From: Cymodocea nodosa
Lineage: Eukaryota > Streptophyta > Magnoliopsida > Alismatales > Cymodoceaceae
Length of the DNA: 64,000 bases
Assembly: GCA_036874045.1 (NCBI GenBank)
Contig: JAZBRI010000010.1
Location: forward strand, 3,430,001 to 3,494,000
Reading direction: 5' to 3'
The notes beneath the pieces are model-generated. The model ran no database searches and was not told the origin of the DNA. It worked only from the letters and a program-made list of their open reading frames with translations. Of the stretch, positions 11,765 through 23,399 are shown piece after piece. The first letter of the stretch is position 1; every line of letters begins with the position of its first letter. A program made the translations under genes and the position numbers.

Positions 11765-13250
11765 TTACACATCACATAGCCTACAAATACCTAAATTTAA
11801 TCTTATGTTGCTGAATGTATTTTCATTTAGACGTTTTGTAAATATATTTGGTAATTGATTTTTACTGGACACAAATTCTAATTTAATTTTTCCTTTAATT
11901 ATGTTATCTCTTAGAAAATGATGTCTAACCTTTATATGCTTTGCTCTAGAATGCAGAACTACTGTCACAATAAATCTCAGTTGTATCATAAGATAATCCA
12001 AAGTCTTCTAAAGTTTGCTTTATCTATAGAATCTAAGTGTAACACAATGCAGCAGCAACATATTCAGCTTCAGTGGTTGAAAGTGCTACACAGTTTTGCT
12101 TTTTACTAAACCATGACACCAAATTATTTCCCAATAATTGACATGTGCTACTGGTACTTTTTCTATCAGATTTAGATCTGGCATAATCAACATCAGTATA
12201 TCTTATAAGATCTATTGAATTATCCTTAGAATAATACAGTCTGAAATTTTTAGTTCCTTATATATATCTAAATATTCTTTTAACAGCAATTGAGTGTGAT
12301 TATTTAGGATTAGATTGAAATCTAGCACAAGCACACACAACAAACATAATATTAGGTCTACTAGCTATCAAATAAAGTAAAGAACCAATCATACTTCTAT
12401 ATTTTCTTTGATCTATTGATTTTCCTATGTCATTAATATCTAACTTTAAAGAAGTACTCATAGGAGTTCCTCGAATCCTTGTATCACTAAAATTAAATTT
12501 CTTAAGCATTTCATCTGCATATTTTTCTTGATTTAAAAATATACCTTTATCCATTTGCTTAATTTAAAGTCCTAGAAAATATGAAAGCTCTCCTATCATA
12601 CTCATTTCAAACTGACTAGTCATCTCTTTAAAAAATATTTTTATTAGTTTATTAGAAGTTACTCCAAAGATTATATCATCCACATATATTTGAACAACAA
12701 TTTGATCTTTATCATCTCTCTTGATGAATAGAGTATGGTCTACTTTTCCCATGATATATCCTTGTTCTATTAGAAAAGTAAATAACATTTCATACCATGA
12801 TCTAGGTGCTTGCTTCAAACCATATAAGGCTATCTTCAATTTATACACAAAGTTAGGATTTTTAATATCTTCAAATCTAGGTGGTTGTTTTACATAAACT
12901 TCTTCATTAATTAAACCATTTAGAAATGCACTTTTGACATCCATTTGAGATAGTTTAAAATCCATATAACAAGCATAGGCCAATAATATTCTAATACTTT
13001 CTAACCTAGCCACAGCAAATTTTTCATCATAATCTAGTCCTTCTTCCTATGTATACCATTGTGCAACTAATCTAGCTTTGTTCCTTATAACTTGACCAGT
13101 CTCATTAGTTTTGTTTCTAAAGATCCACTTTGTACTTATTATGGACTGATGTTCTAGTGGAGAGACTAATTCTCAAACATCATTTCTAATGAATTGATTT
13201 AGTTCTTCTTGCATTGCCACTATCTAATTTTCATCAGATAATGCTTCTTC
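11765..13250 (-). pseudogene. relic reverse transcriptase and RNase H (SIRE-like copia)
   Basis: Open stretches at 12564-13013 and 12300-12554 carry copia reverse transcriptase landmarks: 'QMDVKSAFLNG', '[11 protein letters not shown]' and the catalytic 'YVDD' box. The RNase H end has the 'SRAKHIKVRHHFLRDN' and 'NIFTKRL' segments. These regions are standard for copia pol. Broken several times. Confidence 0.9.
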
Positions 13251-13262
13251 TATATTCTTTGG

Positions 13263-14840
13263 TTACACTATAGAAACAAACATACACATACTATTTAAAT
13301 TTACTGAAGCTCTAGTTTTAACTCCCTCATTAATATTACCAATGACTTGAGTGATGGGATGTGATGAAGAATAACACCAATTTCTCTGTTTTTCCTCAAT
13401 ATTCTCATCAACATCGGAAGGTACATCACTTTCATCATTAGTTTGATCATTTAAGTTCATATTTTTGATTTTCTCAAGTAAATCTTCAATCTCTCTATTG
13501 ATCTCTAACTCTTTTGGGAAATTGATCATATCATCATTATCAACTTTAGATTGGAATTCTCTAAAAGAATTTTCACTAAAGCTTACATGGAGGGTTTCTT
13601 CAATAGTTCTAGAAGTCTTATTATATACTCTATAGGCTTTACTTCTAGTAGAGTAACCTACAAAAATTCCTTCATCTGCTTTGGCTTGAAATTTATCTCT
13701 TTTATCTTTAGTATGAAGAATAAAACACTTGTAGCCAAATGGTTTCATATAGGAAATTTGTTGAACCCTATCAAACATAATTTCAAAAGGAGTTTTATTA
13801 ACAAGAGGTCTTAAGTGACTTATGTTAATAACATAACAAGCTGTATTCACTACTTCAGCCTAAAGATTTTGAAGTAACTTATGTTCATTTAACATAGTTC
13901 TGGCCATTTCTTGAAGTGATCTATTCTTTCTCTTAACAACACCATTTTGAGATTGTACTCTTGGAAAAGAAAATCTGTGATCAATGCCATGATCTATATA
14001 GTAATTATCCATTTGATCATTATCAAATTTAGTACCATGATCACTCCTAAGTTTTTGAATAGAGACACTTTGTTCATTTTGAACAAGATTGCAAAACATT
14101 TTAAAATTTTCAAAAACTTGTCTTAGATGCTAGAAAGTATACCCAAGTGTATCTAGAGAAGTCATCTACTAAAACAAATACATACCGTTTACCACCAAGA
14201 CTCATGATTCTTGTTGGTCCAAATAGATCCATATTTATAAGTTCTAAGAGTCTCTTGCTTGATATATCAGTTTTGGATTTAAAAGAGTTTTTATGAAATT
14301 TACCTAACTCACACGCATCACACATAAAGTCCTTTGAGTATTTAATCTTTAGTAAACCTCTTACTAAATGTTTTCTAGATAATTTATGCAATAATTTCAT
14401 ATTTATATGCCTGATCCTTCTATGTCACAGATATACATCACTAGTTTCAACTAGCAAACATGAATTTAAATCAACTACACCAGAAGGTAAAAATAAAATA
14501 CATACAGAACCATTTCTTTTAACAATAAACTTAAGTTCATCTGTACGTTTATCAATAATTTTGCATATATTATCTTCAAATAATACATAATATCCATTAT
14601 CAGTTAGTTTTATAACACTCAGCAAATTAAATCTTAGGTTTTCTACATATAGTACATTCAAAATAACACAAGTAGGAGTTATTTGAACATTGCCCATACC
14701 TATGATTTTATCATTGCTTTTGTTTCCAAATGTAACATTTCCTTTCTTGGTATTTGTAAAATTTTTTAGTAGACTTTTCTATCCGATCAAGTGACTTGAT
14801 GCTTCACTATCCAAGATCCATTTTGATGTTGTTTCCTCCT
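13263..14840 (-). pseudogene. relic protease and integrase (SIRE-like copia)
   Basis: Minus-strand open stretches at 13263-13850, 13860-14099, 14110-14400 and 14425-14697 show the copia integrase core. Landmarks are 'LINMDLFGPT', 'VLVDDFSRYTWVYFL', 'RSDHGTKF' and the downstream 'GYKCFILHTKDKRDKF..GIFVGYS'. A protease signature W-I-L-D-S is visible near 14815, followed by the 'NLLSVIKL' segment. Order is normal for copia. Broken several times. Confidence 0.88.
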
Positions 14841-17106
14841 ATAACACAAATCAAGAAGAACTATTTCTTGGTACCCAATGTTGTTGAGGACCAAGTTCAT
14901 TATACACATTTCTTCTTTTTGTTTAAAAACAGTTTAACATTATCATTTATATTCTTATTAGTTGTAAGTAATAATGATTTATCATTAGCATCATACTTAC
15001 TTATAGCATTATTGCTCTTATAATCATTCTTTTTGTTTTCAGATGTAGTATAACCAAGACCAAGCCGATTTTTATCAAATGTTAATTTATTTTGGTCATG
15101 CTCATACATTTCAGTAAGTTCAAACCAAGATTTTCTACTTGTATTTGAATTTTTAGTACATACAAAATCTTTTTCTACACAAAAATTTTTAGATAAAGAA
15201 CACGTAGAATGAGTAATTGGTCTAACACTAGAGTTTTGAATTTCATGCCCAGATTTCTAAATTTTCAATTTACTACGATTGTTTGACATTTTTGAAATAT
15301 TAGTGACTGAATTTTCAGAACAAGAAACAAGATTTTTAGAAACATTGGTAGTCATGTTAGAAGTACATTTAGATAAATCACATTGATTGATATTATTACT
15401 ACATGATTCATCCCTTGAACTACCTACTTCTACATATTTATTACCTTGTTTCATGATAAAAGGAATTTTAGTCTTAGATTTACATGAACTACAACTAATA
15501 AATCCTTTATTGGCTTGAGATTCAGGATTTTCAAGATAATCAAATCCTAAGCCAAATTTATATGACACCATACGGGTACTAGTTAGTTTGTCTAACTTAG
15601 TTTGACTTAAATTCCATTTCTTAATGGTAGAATTTAAATCTAGCTCTCTCATTTTTAATCTATCAATCTCTAACTCAAGATCATTTATATTGTTTCTCAA
15701 TTTTCATTTTCAGATTCTATCTTTAATTTTTCAGCATTTGTATTTTGTATTTGTTCATGCAAGACACATTCATTAAATCTAAATTTATGCAAATCTCTAG
15801 CATGATTTTCATTATCACATTTAAACTTTTCTAAAGTAGTAGATAGGAAAAAATTTTCTTCTTCCAAAATGGAGAAAGAGTTTCTAATATTCTTATTTTC
15901 CAGTTTACAAACTTTAAGTTTTTGTAATAATGCATGATAAGCATATAAAAATTCATCAAAGTTAAAATCTGAATGACTTTCAGGATCAGATATTACCTTA
16001 GACTCATTTGCTATGAAGCACACATGAGCAACGTCTTCTAACTCTTGTTCTTCTTCTAAATGTGAAGATTTTGATAATGATTCCTTAGATTCAGACTCTT
16101 CTGATGTGTCATCCTAAGTGACCTTCAAAGCCTTTTTCTTGTAAAACTTTTTCTGAGTTTTCTGAGTCGTCTTCTTCTGATTTGTCCTACTGTGCTTTTC
16201 ATTTTTGCTTATAGGACAATTTGGAGAAAGATGTCCAGGCTTCTTATAGTTGTAACATATATACTTTTTGGATGAAGAATTCTTATCATTCAGTGATTTT
16301 GATGTTGAGGCTTTTTCATTTCTATTCCTTTGTTGCTTCCTAGCTTTCCATGCTTTCTTGAATTTCCTAGTTAGCAAAATCAAATCTTGGTCAGAATCAG
16401 TAAATATATCAGAATCTAAATTAATTTCGAAGGCTATTTCTTTCTTCATTTTTAGTTTGGTGTGACTCAGTGATTCATTTAATTGAACTTCATAAGTAGT
16501 TATGTTTCCTATAAGTTCATTTATAGTATAAACATTTAAATCTCATGATTCCTCAATTGATGTCACTTTCTAAGACCATTTAGAACTTAGGGATCTGAGA
16601 ATTTTCCTCACTAAATCCTTTTGTTCAAAATTCTTTCCTAAACATTTTAAAGAGTTTATGATATCAAGGAATCTGGAAAACATCTCAGAAATACTTTCGT
16701 CTTCATGCATCTTAAAGAGTTCATACTTATAAATTAACATGTTAATCTTAGTCTCTTTAACTTGAGAAGTACCTTCATGTGAAACTTCTAATGCATGCCA
16801 CACCTCATAAGTAGATTTATATGTCGACACTTTACTGAACTGTTCATAACTCAATGCACAAAATAAAATATTTAAGCCTTTAGCATTTAGAGTTTCATTT
16901 TCTTTTTCAGTAATTGTCCAAGTATTATAAGAAGTAGTTAATGAAGTATAAGGTTTAGAGATCATGAACCACAAATTATGATCTATACTTTGAAGAAAGA
17001 TTGTCATCCTATATTTCCAATATTCAAAATGTATTCCATCAAATAAAGGAGGACGATTAAGATTTTGGCCTTCATATAAAGAAAAATTACCATTTCTAGT
17101 AGCCAT
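14841..17106 (-). pseudogene. relic gag with zinc knuckle (SIRE-like copia)
   Basis: The open stretch 16570-17106 (178 codons) has the N-terminal copia gag pattern ('RPPLFDGIHFEYWKYRM', then 'LRSLSSKW'). A zinc-knuckle relic at about 16220-16265 has the spacing CX2YX4HX4C. The following part (15257-16023) is charged and predicted coiled-coil, as in SIRE-type gags, which are longer than in other copia lineages. The ATG at 17104-17106 lies 186 bp inside the primer site. Broken several times. Confidence 0.85.
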
Positions 17107-17292
17107 CTTACCTTAGATTTTTCAACCTATTTGATTTTAAATAGTTTAAAAACTTTAAAACAACTTGAGCCTTAAATCAAGAGAGTTAAGAGTATGCTCA
17201 AATATCAATTTCTATTTAAAAACAAGGAAGGCAGAATAAGCAATGATATTAAATAAGTTGGTATCGATTTTATATCAAAGATTATTAACAAA

Positions 17293-17304
17293 GCTCTAAT
17301 ACTA
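17293..17304 (-). other. primer binding site of the SIRE-like element
   Basis: The minus strand reads TAGTATTAGAGC two bases inside the 5' LTR, matching 10 of 12 bases of the initiator-Met tRNA site TGGTATCAGAGC. Confidence 0.8.
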
Positions 17305-17306
17305 CT

Positions 17307-18889
17307 TGTAGGATCGTATGGCTACACAAGAGGGGGGTGAATTGTGTTTTTCAACATTTTCGATATAATTAAAACTTAAAAACTCAAAAACAAGTCGAGA
17401 CATTGTTTTCATAAAATTATTTTTATTCAATGTTTCAATTACAATATACAATTTAATTCTCCTCAAAAATTGTAGATGCAATTATATATTGATACCATGT
17501 TTCATCTATACAATTTCAAAATTGCAAACAGAGAAAACTAATTTGCAGAATTTAAAATATTTCTCCCTGTTTAAGATCTTTCTTCTTCTTCTTCTTTTTC
17601 TTCTTTTGCAATTCTTTAGTGACAAATATATTTTCTTTCTCTATTTCACTGAATTTGCTTTCTTCTGATACTTCAAATCTTCAGTGATATAAATCTGACC
17701 TTTTTTGCTTCCCTGAATTTTCTTCCATTTGATACTTTAGATCATCAGTGACATAGATCTTTCATGTTTTTGCTTCACTGAATTTTCTTCCATTTGAGAG
17801 CTTTTCCCCGAAAAGGTGTTTTTGATCCCTGAAAAAGTTTTTCATTTGGTGTGTAGGGATAATTGATCAATGAGAATTCTATGCCTTTTATATTGTATCT
17901 TCATTTCATGCATATCTTCCATGTTTAATCACTACCAATTTTCCACTTCTTCACGTCTTTTCTTCTTTCATCATTGAAATACACACGTTCTGACCCACGT
18001 TTACATTTCAAATTTTCTTTAATCATCAATCCTGGATCTCTGAAAAATTTCCTGCAAAATAAACTTTCTCATCCAAAATTTTTCATCAAGTGTAATAAGA
18101 AGTCATTACTTTAATGTTAACTAAAGGAGAAACACAAGTAGATATATAACTTAACGAGTTCCACATGTGCCAACTCACGTGACAAGTACTGTAGCTAACT
18201 CAACGAACTAAGTCCGTGGTGTTATGCTAACTCAATGAACTAGCTTCGTGGTGTTACAATAACTCAACGAACCAACTTCGTTGTGTTACAGATAACTCAA
18301 CAAACTAGTAATAAACAATTGTTTTTATAATAAGAATTTTACCATGTGCAATAATAACAACTTAAGTTATAACGCTAACCTAACGCGTTGCCTTAGTGTT
18401 CAATATAGCAACTCAACGCGTGTAGTTATGTCAACTTAACGAGTTAAACATGTGCACCTCACGTGATATAATATAACATTCGTAACTTTTAATTTCACCA
18501 CGTGTACAACACTAACTTAACGAATTCTTTTCTTCTTTTACTCACTAACTTAACGAGTTCTCACGTGACCTCTATATAAATAACACTTTAACTTAACAAG
18601 TTGTGTAAACGTGCATTGTTCATGATACAGAAAATATAACTTTAAAACATATCATGTTTTTCAATAAAAGCACACGTTAACTTAATGTTTAGTTAAATGA
18701 GAAATTAATGCAACAAAACGACTAGTTATTTAACTTAGTATAATTTCAGATCCAATACAGACAAGTATTTATATTAGTAAACTTTTTCTATATTAATTGA
18801 TGTTTTTAATTTCTTTTCACAAGCAATAGTAATTGAGTAAATATGATTACTTTCATTCAGCACACATCATTAAAACAAAATACTCAACA
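17307..18889 (-). repeat. 5' LTR of the SIRE-like element
   Basis: Matches 5799-7391. Outer edge CTCAACA abuts target duplication TCATT (18890-18894). It carries the clearest 32-bp tandem array (18196-18310) and the U3 segment shared with Athila-type LTRs (about 18150-18560). Confidence 0.93.
18196..18310. repeat. 32-bp tandem array in the copia LTR
   Basis: TAACTCAACG-type unit starts are at 18196, 18228, 18260 and 18293, so the period is 32-33 bp with about 3.5 units. Each unit has TAACTCAACGAAC, a CTTCGT or GTCCGT core, then GTGTTA. The left LTR has the same array at about 6700-6810 with a small deletion in the first unit. Confidence 0.85.
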
Positions 18890-18894
18890 TCATT

Positions 18895-20461
18895 GTAGTG
18901 TAATGGTAAGTTTTCTAGCGTCGTTGTTGGGAACTAAAAAGCTAAACGATTGTAGTGTTGCTTTGTTTTCATAGCATATGGACTATTGTGTGCTTTTATC
19001 ATTGAGAATATAGCATATGTTTATACTCAAAGATTTCTAAAACCTATAGTTAGCATATGTGAATTTTGTAATTTGGAAGGTCATGACATTGTTGATTATT
19101 TGAAACTAAGATGATTGCAGATGGTTAGATCAAATGAGCAACAAATGAATTATATCTAATACAATAGAACTGAGTATGAAAATCTTATAGTTTACCCAAT
19201 CACTAGTCAATATAGAACAAGTAATATGTCAAGAGACAAGGAAGTTTAGGATAAGTATGACAAACTTGAACGTAGTTTAAAACAAAACCTAGATAAATTA
19301 GAATAATACATGTATTATCAACAAGAAGTCAACCAAATACATGTATTATCAGAACCTAAAATTGATATCATCTATGAAATTGAGAAAACAATAATGAAAA
19401 TTGACCAAAAATTGAATGCAATGAAATTAGATGATCTAGAAAGAAAGTTAAATGCATTGAATGAATTTACAAGTAATGTAAAATAAAAATGAGAACACAA
19501 ATGATAATTTTAATGTTGAAGGTATGCGTAATTTACAAAACATAAAGATAAAAGAAATTATCAATGAAATAAGAATGGAGAAATGTAATCCAACTAAAAA
19601 TATATGGAAATAATCACAGATCAAAATCATAAGAATGACACGACAATACAAGAACATTATGAAAATGGTGAAAATCTAGAAGATGTGTGTGTAACATTAA
19701 GAATTGGAACTTATGTGTCACTAAGAATTTAAAAAGAAAACAAAGTGGAGCTAAGTAAGAATAAACTTCAAAATGAAAATGAACAAGTAATACTTGAAAA
19801 CTTAGAAATCAATGAAGAAAAATTTGAATCTGAAAATGAAATTGTAAAGGACTAAAAGAAAGAAAAAGAATTTTTTAAATCATAATCATTAGCACCCTAT
19901 CCTGAAAGATTAAAACAAACATTTCTTGAAAAAAAGAAAAAATTTGAGAAATTTTTGAAAAAGTACAAGTTAACATTCCTTTGTTAGATTTATTGTAGAA
20001 AATGTTACCTTATGCTAAATTTCTTAAGGATTGGTGTACTAAAAAAAGGGAGTGAAAAGTGTTAAGAAAAGTCCTTTTACTTGAAAAAAGTAGTTCTCTA
20101 TTTCCTCCACAAATTCCTAAAAGGTTATTTAATCCAGGAATCCCTGTTATATCATGTACAATAGGTAATACAATTTTAGAAGAACCTTAATAGACCTAGG
20201 TGCAAGTATAAATGTTATGCCTAGTGATATATTTACATCCCTAGGATTAGAAGGCTTAATCCCTACTAGGACTATTATTCAATTAGTAGATAGAAGTATA
20301 AGATACCCTAGAGGAAAAATAGAAGATGTCCTAATTAAGGTTAAGAACTTCATCTATCCTATTGATATTGTTGTTTTAGATTCCCAACAAATTAAGCATT
20401 AGAATCATGATACATCTTTAATTTTGGGAAGACCATTTCTAGCAATGTTAGAGGCTATTAT
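18895..20461 (+). mobile_element. Athila-like internal region: primer site, zinc knuckle, protease
   Basis: Begins with a primer-site-like TAGCGTCGTTGTTGGGA near 18918, matching 14 of 18 bases of the tRNA-Asp site typical of Athila. A gag-type zinc knuckle follows at about 19050-19100 (ICEFCNLEGHDI, compare the copy at 63308), then a charged region. A retropepsin-like region lies at about 20150-20450, with 'LIDLGASINVMPSDIFTSLGL' spread over residues and 'LGRPFLA' at the end. It is cut at 20461 by the second copia element. Broken several times. Confidence 0.75.
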
Positions 20462-21825
20462 TGTTAGGACCTAATGGCTTACCAAAGGGGGGGGTGAATG
20501 GTAAGATTTAATGATTTTTAAATAAGTTCAAGACTTACCAATAAATGGTTGATTTACAGTTAAATTTTAGCAAGCATAAAACAATCTTACTAGTGAAAAC
20601 ACAAAGTAAATGAAGATAATGCACATAGGGATTTTAGGTGGTTCACCACTAATGGCTAGTCCACCCCCAAGGGTTACTTGGGTTTCACTAACTTTTTTGA
20701 ACTTACAAACACTTGTTTTATGGTCAAAGCAAGAACTAATCGATCGATCTAACCTTTTTGGTCGTAGCTCCAACCAACCTATCTTTGAAGTTTTTAGTTG
20801 GGAAACTTCAACAAACCACTAGCTTGAAGAGATCAGAGATTGTTTGTGTAGTGAGCTCTTTGACTTGAGTTTGTACTTTGCTGAGAGTTTGATCTTGAAT
20901 GTATTCTGTAGTTTTTGTGGAGCTCAATGTATAGATGTCTATAATATGTTCTAACTTCTTCTCTTGATTGTTGTTTGTATTTATATCGAGAAGTATAATG
21001 ATCATATTCCTTTCTAATAACTTTCTCCTATTATACTTACTGTTCTAGTAGGCCTAATTTTGATAAGTTACCGTTGAGTGATCAGCAACACTGTAACCTT
21101 CCAATAATTCTGAAATTTTGAATAGTTAGTTTCGTAACTCTCTGAATATCCGGAAGGGTCTTTTTGCCTACATCACATGAGTACTTAAGTTAAGCACATG
21201 CTAGGACTTAAGTTTAGATAGTTAAATCTACAACCTTCCAAAACTTCTTGTTTTTCAAATAGTTAGCTTTCCTAACTTTTCGAAAGTCATTTTAAGCTTT
21301 TGATTGCTGGTTTTTCGATTTCTACATGTGCGTATTTAAATAACTTAAGTGTTCAAATAGTTAGCCTTCCTAACTTTCTGATTTTAAAATATTTTAAGAT
21401 AGTTAACTTTCCAAAAGCTTGAATAGTTGTCTAACATTTTGAAAGTCTTCTTGGTTTTGGAGAGTTAGCCTTGTAACTTTTTGAAAATCTTTCTTGCTGT
21501 ATTTAAGTGGTCTTCTGGATACTTAGGTTGCTAACCTTCTGAAAGTCCACTTCTTCCAAATACTTAAGCTGAGAACTAACCAAACCTTCCGGAAAGCTTT
21601 CTTGTTGTATTTAAGTGGTCTTTCGGATACTTACCTTGTTAACCTTCCAAAAATCCACTTCTTCTAGATACTTAAGTTGAGACTGTTTGAACCTTCTATT
21701 TTCATCTATCAACTTTGAATGAACTGCTTGTGATTGTTTGTAATTATTTATCTATCGACCTGTGAAATATAAGAAATGATTCCTCACATTGATTTTTGCA
21801 TTATCAAAATGTAGAGGTCATTTCA
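20462..21825 (-). repeat. 3' LTR of the second copia element
   Basis: Edges are TGTTAGGACC on the left and GTCATTTCA on the right, next to the purine tract. Older relatives are at 3578-4480 and 57720-58960, and a short end piece is at 60156-60276. The right half has many TTCCGAAA and TTCTGAAAG-type motifs and a 108-bp duplication. Confidence 0.85.
21493..21705. repeat. 108-bp tandem duplication in the second copia LTR
   Basis: Units starting at 21493 and 21601 share the GTATTTAAGTGGTC segment, a GGATACTTA segment, the 'TAACCTTC' segment, a CCACTTCTTC segment and the ATACTTAAG segment in the same order. Two units are present, moderately diverged. Confidence 0.75.
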
Positions 21826-21840
21826 ATCTCCCCCTTTTTG
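21826..21840 (-). other. polypurine tract of the second copia element
   Basis: The minus strand reads CAAAAAGGGGGAGAT directly before the LTR start TGAAATGACC. Confidence 0.85.
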
Positions 21841-22183
21841 AGAATGGAAAAAACCTTACAATTTGTTACATGTATTTCACTCCCTATATGGCTATACAGA
21901 TAAACTCACAAAGAAACAATAAGAAAGAGATATTGAGTTTTCTCTCCCTAGTTTTCTAAGTTTACTCCCCCTATTTCTGTGCTACCTATAGAAATAATGT
22001 TGTGTTCTTCTCCCCCTATTTTGTCATTGGTCAAAAAGGGTTGTAAATAGAGTTGTAGTCCAATTGCATTGTTCTTTCTTGTCTTAAGATTGACTAAGTT
22101 GCTGCAAGATAAGATGTTAGTAGAGAACAAGCTCTTGTTCGTGAGCTTGGAGAATGAGGAGAATAATCATAAGAGAGTATTGA
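21841..22183 (-). other. non-coding 3' leader of the second copia element
   Basis: Short AT-rich interval between RNase H and the polypurine tract, with two further CCCCCTATT purine/pyrimidine runs. No gene. Confidence 0.5.
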
Positions 22184-23399
22184 TTATAAATCATAAAAAG
22201 AAGAAATCCCTAAATTTTGTCTAATGTGGTTAAATGAAAATTCAGATAGTGGTTTAGTGAAAATATTTGCTAATTGTTCTTTAGTAAAGACATATTCTAA
22301 AGAAATATGACCTTTGTCAACATGGTCTCTTAGAAAGTGGTGCATAATCTCGATATGTTTTGCTCTTAAGTGTAGCATTGTATTTTTGGAGAGATTTATG
22401 GCACTGCTACTATCACAGTAAATGATTGTATTCTAAAATTTAAGTTTGTAATCTACTAGTGTTTGTTGCATCCATAGAATCTAAGCACAACATAAGCCTG
22501 TTGCTATGTACTCTACTTTAGTGGTAGATAGAGCTATGGAGTTCTGTTTTCTACTGAACCATGATACTAAAGAGTGACCAAGTAGTTGACATGTACCACT
22601 AGTGCTTTTCCTATCTAACTTGCATCCTACATAATCTACATCACTATAACTAGTTAAGATTAATGGATTTTGTGAAGAGTAAAATAAACCAAAATCTTTT
22701 GTACCTTGTAGGTATTTAAAGATTCCTTTAATTGCTTTTAAATGTGATGCTTTGGGAGAGGCTTGATATCTTGCACATGCACACACATTGAACATTATGT
22801 TTGGTCTGCTAGCTATTAAATACAGAAGTGATCCAATCATGCCTCTGTATTTCTTTTGATCTACAGAAGTACTAGAAATATCTTTATCAAGCTTTTCATT
22901 TGAATTCATAGGTGTGTGAGCCTATTTGGATTTATCCATGCCAAATTTTAAAAGAATCTTTTTGTAGAATTTTTCTCGGTTTAGGAAGATTCCTTATTGT
23001 AATTGATGAATCTATAATCCTAAAAAGAATTTCAATTCTCCTATAAGGCTCATCTCAAATTCTTTTTTCATTAGATTCTAAAAGTCATGGCATAGTTTTT
23101 CATCTATGACACCAAAAATAATATCATCAACATAAATCTGAATGATCAATATGTGAGATTTTTTTGACTTGATAAAAAGAGTGTTATTTATAGTTCCTAT
23201 GTTAAACTAATTTTGAAGAAGAAAACCCTTAAGCATGTGGTGGTGCTTTAGACCATAAAGAGCCTTGTTTAATTTGTAGTGGACCATAATGAACCCTTAA
23301 GTTCATATGGTTTCATCTATCTTCGTCTTCAAAACCTAGTGGCTATTTTACATATACTTCTTCTTATAGAATGCTATTTAGGAATGCACTCTTAACATC
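22184..23399 (-). pseudogene. relic RNase H and 3' reverse transcriptase (second copia)
   Basis: Open stretches 22184-22378 and 22481-22909 show the copia RNase H landmarks 'LIASRPNIMF', 'DVDYVGCKLDRKSTSG', 'SRKQNSIALSTTKVEYIA' and 'NIFTKPLSEFSFNHIR'. Toward 23399 the reverse transcriptase frame is degraded. Normal copia order; fossil. Confidence 0.88.

Larger units (their letters stand above)
5799..18889 (-). mobile_element. SIRE/Maximus-like Ty1/copia retrotransposon, end to end
   Basis: A 13.1-kb element on the minus strand with two LTRs of about 1.59 kb that begin TGTTGAG and end CTACA. The target duplication TCATT is present at 5794-5798 and 18890-18894. In element order it holds: 5' LTR, tRNA-iMet-like primer site, gag with zinc knuckle, protease, integrase, reverse transcriptase, RNase H, a long non-coding block, an extra ORF region, polypurine tract and 3' LTR. 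This is the SIRE layout. The first 150 bp of the two LTRs differ by roughly 9 percent by eye, mostly transitions, suggesting a few million years at commonly used plant rates. The coding region is broken many times (well over ten interruptions), so this is a fossil. Confidence 0.93.

Noticed and set aside
18196-18310. Regular short repeats considered as a CRISPR array
   Set aside because: Units are contiguous without unique spacers, lie inside an LTR, and the DNA is plant nuclear.
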